Source of the DNA: an uncultured Clostridia bacterium
Lineage (GTDB): Bacteria; Bacillota; Clostridia; Oscillospirales; Acutalibacteraceae
Assembly (NCBI GenBank): GCA_946186535.1
Contig: CAMHNT010000040.1
Location: 1-12,519 of the forward strand
Length of the DNA stretch: 12,519 nucleotides
Direction: 5' to 3'
A program made the position numbers and the translations under genes. The notes under the pieces were generated by a model that saw only the letters and a list, made by a program, of their open reading frames with translations, did no database searches and was not told where the DNA came from. How positions within the stretch are numbered: position 1 is the first letter of the stretch; each line of letters opens with the position of its first letter. Of this stretch, positions 7,448 through 12,519 are shown in pieces.

Positions 7448-7449
7448 TT

Positions 7450-7911
7450 TTGAAAAAAGGAAGACACGCAAAAATAATTGAATTAATTCAAACTAAAGAA
7501 ATAAGCACCCAGGACGAGCTTATCTCCGAGCTTCGCGCAAGCGGATACAATGTAACGCAGGCGACTGTTTCGAGAGATATAAAAGAGCTGCAGCTTGTAA
7601 AAATACTTTCAAAAAACGGAAAATACTGTTATGCGACCTCATCGGTGAAGCATATAAATGTCAAGTCGACTCTTGAACCTCTTTTTTCAACTTCTGTTCT
7701 TTCGGTTGATTACGCAGGGAATCTTGTCGTGATAAAAACGGTTTCGGGTATGGCTCAGGCTGTTTGTACTTCGATCGATGCGGCAGGCTTCAGTGATATT
7801 ATAGGCTCGATCGCCGGTGACGATACGATTTTTCTTGCGGCGAAAACTGCGGAAAAAGCTGTGGGAATTGCATCAAGTCTGAAAGTCATTTCAATTTATG
7901 ACAAGAATTAA
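7450..7911 (+). CDS. argR: Arginine repressor ArgR/AhrC
   Basis: ArgR is a hexameric arginine-responsive DNA-binding protein that represses arginine synthesis genes and can activate catabolism. From the TTG at 7450 the product is 153 residues, a typical length. The N-terminal winged helix-turn-helix runs from RHAKIIELI to the recognition helix QATVSRDIKELQL (37-49). The C-terminal arginine-binding and oligomerisation domain ends with the hallmark IIGSIAGDDTIFL (117-129), where the two aspartates of GDD contact arginine. The first residues MKKGRHAKIIELI match the usual family start, and the perfect AGGAGG is 8 nt upstream; the TTG at 7444 is too close to it. recN follows after 9 nt. No clear ARG box was recognised by eye near any gene here, so its targets are probably elsewhere. 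Confidence 0.95.
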   Translation: MKKGRHAKIIELIQTKEISTQDELISELRASGYNVTQATVSRDIKELQLVKILSKNGKYCYATSSVKHINVKSTLEPLFSTSVLSVDYAGNLVVIKTVSGMAQAVCTSIDAAGFSDIIGSIAGDDTIFLAAKTAEKAVGIASSLKVISIYDKN

Positions 7912-7920
7912 GGTGATACT

Positions 7921-9579
7921 ATGTTGTCAAATATATATATTGAAAATGTTGCCGTAATCGAAAAAGCGAGTATCGATTTTGATAATGCATTCAATATCCT
8001 GACAGGTGAAACAGGTGCAGGTAAATCCATTATCATTGATTCCATAAATGCCATTATGGGTCAGAGAATTTCGAGAGATCTGATACGTTCGGGCGCTCAG
8101 TCGGCTTTCATCAGCGCAACGTTTTCCGATGTTTCGGAAAAAGCCTGCGAAATTCTTGAGGAGTGCGGCTATGAAGCGGAGGACGATGTTTTTATTCTTC
8201 AGAGACAGATAACCCAGGCAGGAAAAAATATATGCAAAATAAACGGCAGACCTGCTCCGCTTTCGGTTCTTAAAAAGGTCAGTACATATCTGATAAATAT
8301 ATACGGTCAGCATGAGGGCTACGATTTTATGACCGCCGACAGCCATATAAAATATATAGACGCACTCGGAGAGTACGGCGATCTGCTCGATGAATACAAA
8401 GCAAAATACGAGGTCTATTCGGATTTAAGACACAAGCTTCTTGACCTCAAGGACAATATTCAGGACAGAGAAAGAAAAATAGATCTTCTTCAGTATCAGA
8501 TCCGTGAAATTGAAGCAGCCGATTTACAGCCGGGCGAGCTGGAGGAGCTGGAGGCAAGACGAACTCTTCTCAACAACAGCGAAAAAATCAAAACGGGAAT
8601 ATCCTTTGCGTATGCGCTTCTTGCAGGTGACGAGGAAGAAGGAGCAATTTCAATTCTCGACAGTGTTCGCGATACGTTGTCGGATATATCGGAAATATAC
8701 CCCGATCTGAATGATGTTACTCAGCGTATTCAGTCGGTTTATGAAGAGCTGAATGACTGTCACTATGAGATACGTGATTTTATAGACGAGGTGGATATAG
8801 ACCCTCGTGAGCTTGACGAGGTTGAGGAACGATATAACCTCATCAAGGATCTGTCGAGGAAATACGGAGATACGATTGAAGAGATTCTCGAGTTCTGTGA
8901 GAAATCAAACAGTGAGCTTGACGACCTTCTTCAATTTGATATAAATAAAGAAAAGCTCGAGAGCGATTATAAAAAGGCAAAAGCCGAGCTCACGGTCATT
9001 GCCGAAAGGCTCACGAAAGCGAGAAGTGATGCGGCAGCGGACTTTTCAAAGGCTGTTATGGAAGAAATGCGGTATCTCGATATGCCTAATGTAGTAATGG
9101 TTCCGAGTATCACCAAATGTGAATTTACGGAAAACGGCTGTGACAGACTTGAGCTTCTGATTTCCGCAAACCCCGGAGAAGAGCCGAAGCCGCTTTCAAA
9201 AATCGCTTCGGGCGGTGAGCTTTCAAGAATGATGCTTGCGATAAAAACCATAATCGCCGAAAAGGACGAAATCGCAACGCTTATATTTGATGAGGTCGAC
9301 ACCGGTATCAGCGGTTCCGCTGCATCAAAGGTAGGACGAAAGCTTCAGCAGCTTTCGAAAACTCATCAGGTTCTCTGCATAACTCATCAGGCTCAGATTG
9401 CGGCGCTTGCAGATATTCATCTTTTTATAAGCAAAACAGTTTCCGAGGGTCGAACATTCACGAAAGTCCGTGAGCTTGATTTTGAGGAAAGAAAATATGA
9501 ATTGTCGAGAATTATCGACGGCAGCAATCCGTCGGAGCTTTCCCTGCAGCATGCAGAGGAAATGCTGAATTCAAAGTAA
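7921..9579 (+). CDS. recN: DNA repair protein RecN
   Basis: RecN is an SMC-like ATPase recruited to double-strand breaks, where it helps recombination repair. The 552 residues are typical. The Walker A motif GETGAGKS (29-36) is at the N-terminus, in FNILTGETGAGKSIIID. A long charged coiled-coil pair occupies roughly 150-370, rich in Glu, Lys and Leu. The C-terminal head has the ABC signature SGGELS (430-435), the Walker B segment TLIFDEVDTGISG (Asp457, Glu458) and the H-loop region VLCITHQAQIAALAD. Nothing is missing. AAGGTGAT, overlapping the argR stop, is the ribosome binding site. recN after argR is conserved in Firmicutes. What follows is not spoIVB-spo0A, as it is in Bacillus, but an aminotransferase 17 nt downstream. 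Confidence 0.97.
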   Translation: MLSNIYIENVAVIEKASIDFDNAFNILTGETGAGKSIIIDSINAIMGQRISRDLIRSGAQSAFISATFSDVSEKACEILEECGYEAEDDVFILQRQITQAGKNICKINGRPAPLSVLKKVSTYLINIYGQHEGYDFMTADSHIKYIDALGEYGDLLDEYKAKYEVYSDLRHKLLDLKDNIQDRERKIDLLQYQIREIEAADLQPGELEELEARRTLLNNSEKIKTGISFAYALLAGDEEEGAISILDSVRDTLSDISEIYPDLNDVTQRIQSVYEELNDCHYEIRDFIDEVDIDPRELDEVEERYNLIKDLSRKYGDTIEEILEFCEKSNSELDDLLQFDINKEKLESDYKKAKAELTVIAERLTKARSDAAADFSKAVMEEMRYLDMPNVVMVPSITKCEFTENGCDRLELLISANPGEEPKPLSKIASGGELSRMMLAIKTIIAEKDEIATLIFDEVDTGISGSAASKVGRKLQQLSKTHQVLCITHQAQIAALADIHLFISKTVSEGRTFTKVRELDFEERKYELSRIIDGSNPSELSLQHAEEMLNSK

Positions 9580-9596
9580 AAGGAGTATGGTAATAT

Positions 9597-10802
9597 ATGA
9601 AAATTCCGTTTTCACCTCCTGACGTCGGTCAGGCAGAAATAGACGCAGTAGTTGAAACATTAAAATCCTCGTGGATAACGACAGGCCCGAGAACAGAGGA
9701 GCTGTCTCAAAGAGTAGCTGAGGCTTGTCATGTTCCTTATGCGGTCTGCATGAATTCTGCGACGGCGTGCCATGAAATGGCTCTGAGGCTTCTGGGAATC
9801 GGCGAAGGCGACGAGGTAATCGTTCCGGCGTATACATATACCGCGTCGGCGAGCGTTATCGAACATGTCGGAGCAACCCCGGTTATCGTTGATGTTGAGC
9901 CGGGAACTTTCCATATTTCCTATGAAGAAGCCGAAAAGGCGATAACCTCTAAAACAAAGGCTATAGTTCCGGTTGATCTGGGCGGAGTTCTCTGCGATTA
10001 TGACAGACTTCTGGAAATTGCGGAGCGCAAAAGGGATATTTTCAATCCCTCGAACGATATTCAGAAGGCAATCGGCAGAATAGCTATCGTTGCTGACGGC
10101 GCACATTCGTTTCTTGCCGAAAGAAAGGACGGAAAGCGTTCGGGCGAGCTTGCTGATTTCACAAGTTTCTCGTTCCATGCGGTAAAGAATTTCACAACTG
10201 CCGAGGGCGGAGCGCTTGCGTGGAAGCCTATCGAGGGCTTTGACGGAAAGGATATAAAAAAGACTCTCGCTCTACTTGCCTGCCACGGACAGGACAGAGG
10301 CTTTAAGCCCGAGGGTGAGAAACCGTTCTGGGAGTATGATATTGTATTTACGGGATATAAGCACAATATGACAGATATTCTCGCTTCAATCGGTCTTGTT
10401 CAGATGGACAGGGCAGAGGAGATACTTGAGAAAAGACATCATATTGTGAAGAAGTACAACGAAGCTTTCAAGGAACTTGACGGAGTTGAAGTTCTGAACC
10501 ATTTTGAAACGATCGGTTCAAGCTGTCATCTTTACATTGTGAGATTCCCTGAAAAGGACGAAGCGTTCAGAAATGAGTTCATGGACAGAATGCTTGAAAA
10601 GGGAGTGGCAACCAACGTTCACTACAAGCCGCTTCCGCTTCATACAGCTTACAAGAACCTCGGCTTTGATATTGCGGATTATCCCAACGCTTACAATATG
10701 TACAAAAATGAGGTTACACTGCCGCTGTTCTCTCTTCTCACGGACGAGCAGACGGACTATATAATCGAGAAGTTTAAAGAAACGTATAACGAGATGATTT
10801 AA
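9597..10802 (+). CDS. DegT/DnrJ/EryC1/StrS-family PLP-dependent aminotransferase
   Basis: A 401-residue member of the sugar aminotransferase family (type I fold PLP enzymes such as ArnB and PseC), which move an amino group to keto-sugar nucleotides for surface glycans or antibiotics. Visible features are the start IPFSPPDVGQAEIDAVVETL with SSWITTGP, a CMNSATAC cofactor-binding turn, VIVPAYTYTASASVIEHVGA, an acidic PLP-ring contact in VADGAHSF (Asp167) and the Schiff-base lysine in SFHAVKNFTTAEGG (Lys197). YKHNMTDILASIGLVQM and VHYKPLPLHTAY lie in the C-terminal half. The substrate cannot be read from sequence; no other nucleotide-sugar gene is in the window, so a pathway is not assigned. AGGAG lies 11 nt before the ATG. 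It is probably in the recN transcript; a HAD phosphatase follows after 39 nt. Confidence 0.9.
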   Translation: MKIPFSPPDVGQAEIDAVVETLKSSWITTGPRTEELSQRVAEACHVPYAVCMNSATACHEMALRLLGIGEGDEVIVPAYTYTASASVIEHVGATPVIVDVEPGTFHISYEEAEKAITSKTKAIVPVDLGGVLCDYDRLLEIAERKRDIFNPSNDIQKAIGRIAIVADGAHSFLAERKDGKRSGELADFTSFSFHAVKNFTTAEGGALAWKPIEGFDGKDIKKTLALLACHGQDRGFKPEGEKPFWEYDIVFTGYKHNMTDILASIGLVQMDRAEEILEKRHHIVKKYNEAFKELDGVEVLNHFETIGSSCHLYIVRFPEKDEAFRNEFMDRMLEKGVATNVHYKPLPLHTAYKNLGFDIADYPNAYNMYKNEVTLPLFSLLTDEQTDYIIEKFKETYNEMI

Positions 10803-10825
10803 AGTCTTACAGGTGTACGTTTTTT

Positions 10826-10831
10826 GGAGGA
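10826..10831 (+). promoter_or_regulatory. Ribosome binding site deciding the HAD phosphatase start
   Basis: GGAGGA is 10 nt before the ATG at 10842. An in-frame TTG at 10824 overlaps this site and so is unlikely to be the start. Confidence 0.75.
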
Positions 10832-10841
10832 GAAAAGAAAT

Positions 10842-11654
10842 ATGAGTTACGAAATAATAGCACTTGATATTGACGGTACGCTTACGAATTCCCAAAAGGA
10901 GATTACACCGCGTACGAAGAAAGCTCTGATCGATGCTCAGAAGCTCGGAAAAAAAGTTGTTCTCGCGTCTGGAAGACATAACTACGGTATGAAGGATATC
11001 GCAGAGGAGCTTGAAATGGATAAGTACGGCGGATATATTATGGCTTTCAACGGAGGCAAGGTCATCAATGCCGCAACGAATGAACTGATATCTTCGGTTT
11101 CATTCCCCAAAAAGTATATCAAGCCTGTTTATGACGTGCTCAGAGACAGCAATATTACGGTGATTACATATGAAGATGATCATATCGTAATGAACGAAAA
11201 GGTAAATGAGTACACAAACATCGAGTCAAAGATCCTGAAAATGGAAGAAAAGACAGTGGAGAACTTTACCGATTATGTTACATTTGATGTGAATAAGCTT
11301 CTGCTTGCAGGCGATCCGGAAGAGATCGACAAGTATGAGAAAATTCTTGTGGAAAAATACAAGGGATATTTTGATGTTTTCAAGAGCTGTCCGTTTTTCC
11401 TTGAAGTAATGCCGTTCGGCGTCAATAAGGGTGCGAGTCTCTCGACGATGCTTGATAAGCTGGGATATACCCGTGATCAGCTTATTGCCTGCGGCGACAG
11501 CTACAACGACATGACAATGATAGGTTATGCAGGTCTTGGAGTCTGCATGGCCAACGGTGAAAAGGACGTTAAGAAAATTTCCGATCTGATAGCGGATTCA
11601 AATGATGACGACGGAGTCGCAAAAATTGTTGAGGAATATCTTTTGAATAAATAA
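10842..11654 (+). CDS. Cof-type HAD-IIB family hydrolase (probable sugar-phosphate phosphatase)
   Basis: A 270-residue HAD-superfamily phosphatase with the Cof/YidA-type (C2B) cap. Such enzymes remove phosphate from sugar phosphates, pyridoxal phosphate or flavin-related compounds with broad specificity, so the substrate is open. The four HAD motifs are present: nucleophile and acid DIDGT (Asp9, Asp11), LASGR (41-45, Ser43), Lys196 in GVNKGASL, and GDSYNDMTM (Asp219, Asp223). The segment between motifs II and III (about 80-190) is the cap. From the chosen ATG the protein starts MSYEIIALDIDGTL, the usual family beginning, with GGAGGA 10 nt upstream. It lies 39 nt after the aminotransferase gene on the same strand. 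A shared role in sugar metabolism is possible but the sequence does not show it. After it comes a 252-nt non-coding gap. Confidence 0.93.
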   Translation: MSYEIIALDIDGTLTNSQKEITPRTKKALIDAQKLGKKVVLASGRHNYGMKDIAEELEMDKYGGYIMAFNGGKVINAATNELISSVSFPKKYIKPVYDVLRDSNITVITYEDDHIVMNEKVNEYTNIESKILKMEEKTVENFTDYVTFDVNKLLLAGDPEEIDKYEKILVEKYKGYFDVFKSCPFFLEVMPFGVNKGASLSTMLDKLGYTRDQLIACGDSYNDMTMIGYAGLGVCMANGEKDVKKISDLIADSNDDDGVAKIVEEYLLNK

Positions 11655-11713
11655 ATATTCGATATGACTTTGACTGAAAGTTTATTATCTTAAGGTTTTT
11701 CCGTATCAAAAGA

Positions 11714-11739
11714 GGAGACGCTCTCGACGGAGCGTCTCC
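11714..11739. other. Strong 10-bp hairpin
   Basis: GGAGACGCTC (11714-11723) and GAGCGTCTCC (11730-11739) are exact reverse complements with a 6-nt loop. The next bases (CTGAAGGG) are not T-rich, so this is not by itself a classical terminator. It could protect or stop the end of the HAD gene transcript, or be the core of a structured RNA. Confidence 0.7.
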
Positions 11740-11783
11740 CTGAAGGGAATAGGTTTCACTATACCTTAAGTTGATGACATTGC

Positions 11784-11809
11784 CCCCGACTTGAGGGGTT
11801 GTTTTTTTT
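11784..11809 (+). terminator. Possible intrinsic terminator with T8 tract
   Basis: CCCC (11784-11787) and GGGG (11795-11798) can form a short stem around a 7-nt loop, followed by TTG and eight T bases (11802-11809). The stem is only 4 bp; the alternative 8-bp pairing of 11764-11771 with 11789-11796 may add to it. It would end the transcript that comes from the HAD gene before the promoter of the last gene. Confidence 0.55.
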
Positions 11810-11840
11810 GAATCTCATTGTAAAATATTGACAAAGTATC

Positions 11841-11869
11841 TTGCTTTTATTGTTGGAAACAGCTATAAT
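11841..11869 (+). promoter_or_regulatory. Sigma-A-type promoter for the secreted-protein gene
   Basis: A perfect TATAAT (11864-11869) is preceded at 17 bp by TTGCTT (11841-11846), a good match to a sigma-A -35 box. Transcription would begin near 11876, giving a short leader of about 30 nt before the GTG start. A better -35 sequence, TTGACA at 11828-11833, is 30 bp from the -10 and so badly placed for it. Confidence 0.65.
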
Positions 11870-11906
11870 GTTAGTATATTATTCACAATTTGGGATGGTG
11901 TTTGTA

Positions 11907-12519
11907 GTGAAAAAAAGCAATAGAAAATTGCTGAGTCTTATTCTTGTCTTTATGTTGGTGATTCTCTCGGTACCTGTCATAAGCGCCGGCGCCGCTACCA
12001 ATACAGTTACTTATGAAATTGAAGAACTTTCTATGACTATGGATATTCCTGACAGCATTAAGGTTGTCACTCAGGGAGTTAAGCAGAATGATCCACTGTT
12101 TACGGGAAATACCTTTGATTACATAGAAACTATGTCAAAAATCCGTGAAAGCAATGCATATCTTTACGGAAAAGATCTTAACAAAAATTTTGAATTTGAA
12201 GTCCTGATTTCAGAGGATCAGAACGGAATTCAGAATCTCAGAAAGCTTTCCGAAAAAAAGCTTGACAGATTGAATCAATCGCTTTCAAGTGAAGAGAGCG
12301 TTCTTTCTTCGTCTGTTTACAAGTCGGATTCGTTTACTTTTATTGAGCTTATAAGAAATGTCACCAACGATTCCGGTCGTTATTTCTATAAAGATTATTA
12401 TACGGTTTATGACAGCATGGGAATAACGGTAAGATTAATTTCCGAAAACGATGATTTTTCCGATTATGAGCTTAGTGTCATCAAAGAAATCGTTGACAGC
12501 ATCAGATTTCCTTCCGAAA
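11907..12519 (+). CDS. Secreted protein of unknown function (3' end outside window)
   Basis: The frame is open from the GTG at 11907 to the end of the window (204 codons, no stop). The product begins with a clear Sec signal peptide: KKSNRK, then a hydrophobic stretch LLSLILVFMLVILSVPV and a small-residue region ISAGAA where signal peptidase I would cut. There is no lipobox cysteine, so it is not a lipoprotein. After it comes a mixed alpha/beta region with MTMDIPDSIKVV, FEFEVLISEDQNG, and YYTVYDSMGITVRLISEN leading to VIKEIVDSIRF. This resembles small secreted domains in gut Clostridia, but I cannot name the family. The GTG is preceded by GGATGGTG at 6 nt; an in-frame ATG at 11895 is an alternative without a good ribosome binding site. 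It has its own promoter and a terminator upstream, so it is probably a separate transcription unit. Confidence 0.8.
   Translation, partial: MKKSNRKLLSLILVFMLVILSVPVISAGAATNTVTYEIEELSMTMDIPDSIKVVTQGVKQNDPLFTGNTFDYIETMSKIRESNAYLYGKDLNKNFEFEVLISEDQNGIQNLRKLSEKKLDRLNQSLSSEESVLSSSVYKSDSFTFIELIRNVTNDSGRYFYKDYYTVYDSMGITVRLISENDDFSDYELSVIKEIVDSIRFPSE

Larger units (their letters stand above)
11689..11809 (+). other. Candidate structured non-coding stretch with alternative pairings
   Basis: Segment A (11689-11696, CTTAAGGT) is the exact complement of segment B (11763-11770, ACCTTAAG), so they can enclose the sequence between them, including the strong hairpin at 11714-11739. Bases 11764-11771 can instead pair with segment C (11789-11796, ACTTGAGG) over 8 bp with one G-U. 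C in turn holds most of the G-run used by the terminator stem at 11784-11798. These pairings exclude each other. I do not recognise a known riboswitch or RNA family. It may be a 3' UTR, a small RNA or the remnant of a small palindromic element. Confidence 0.35.

Noticed and set aside
7444..7449. Earlier TTG start for argR overlapping the nadK stop
   Set aside because: It is only 2 nt after the AGGAGG, too close for initiation. The TTG at 7450 has 8-nt spacing and gives the usual family N-terminus.
9660..10178. Reverse-strand open frame of 172 codons inside the aminotransferase gene
   Set aside because: It lies wholly antisense to a gene with clear PLP motifs, and its translation shows no recognisable domain.
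10518..10979. Reverse-strand open frame of 153 codons spanning the aminotransferase and HAD genes
   Set aside because: It is antisense to two well-supported genes and shows no recognisable domain or ribosome binding site.
11828..11833. TTGACA as the -35 box of the last gene's promoter
   Set aside because: It is 30 bp from the TATAAT at 11864, too far for a sigma-A promoter. TTGCTT at 11841 has the correct 17-bp spacing.
1..12519. Search for a CRISPR array, tRNA, rRNA, toxin-antitoxin pair, phage gene or new defence cluster
   Set aside because: None was seen. Apart from the MITE-like element, the genes are core housekeeping or common metabolic families.

Overview
The window looks like a chromosomal housekeeping segment from a low-to-moderate GC Clostridia-type Firmicute, perhaps of the Oscillospiraceae/Ruminococcaceae kind. 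The evidence is the gene order (nusB, a TsaD-like paralog, xseA, xseB, ispA, dxs, tlyA, nadK, argR, recN), which is a Firmicutes-type arrangement, the purine-rich AGGAGG/AGGTGAT ribosome binding sites and the frequent TTG starts. The genus assignment is inference. All genes read on the + strand. No tRNA, rRNA, CRISPR array, prophage or intact insertion sequence was seen.

Layout. Positions 1-3632 hold a tightly coupled block: the 3' part of nusB, a TsaD/Kae1-like paralog of unknown role, the two exonuclease VII subunits (xseA, xseB) and farnesyl diphosphate synthase (ispA). Neighbouring genes overlap or lie within 3 nt of each other. Positions 3632-3792 hold a small non-coding element with perfect 16-bp terminal inverted repeats and a TA duplication. 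It is a probable MITE, inserted exactly in the ispA stop codon. Positions 3892-9579 hold a second tight run: dxs, tlyA, nadK, argR and recN. Positions 9597-11654 carry a DegT-family PLP aminotransferase and a Cof-type HAD phosphatase. In Bacillus the equivalent position after recN is occupied by spoIVB-spo0A. Positions 11655-11906 are non-coding, with a 10-bp hairpin, complementary segments, a T8 terminator and a sigma-A-like promoter. They lead into the 5' part of a secreted protein that runs off the end of the window.

How the genes relate. ispA and dxs belong to isoprenoid synthesis: Dxs opens the MEP pathway and IspA makes FPP. The xse genes and recN serve DNA repair. nusB and tlyA act in rRNA transcription and rRNA modification. 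nadK makes NADP and argR senses arginine. The functions are mixed, so the grouping reflects conserved operon order more than one pathway.

The points most worth a second look are the MITE that rewrote the ispA stop codon, the TsaD-like paralog with altered active-site signatures, the structured non-coding stretch before the last gene, and the replacement of the usual post-recN sporulation genes. I did not find a clear new defence or mobile system here.
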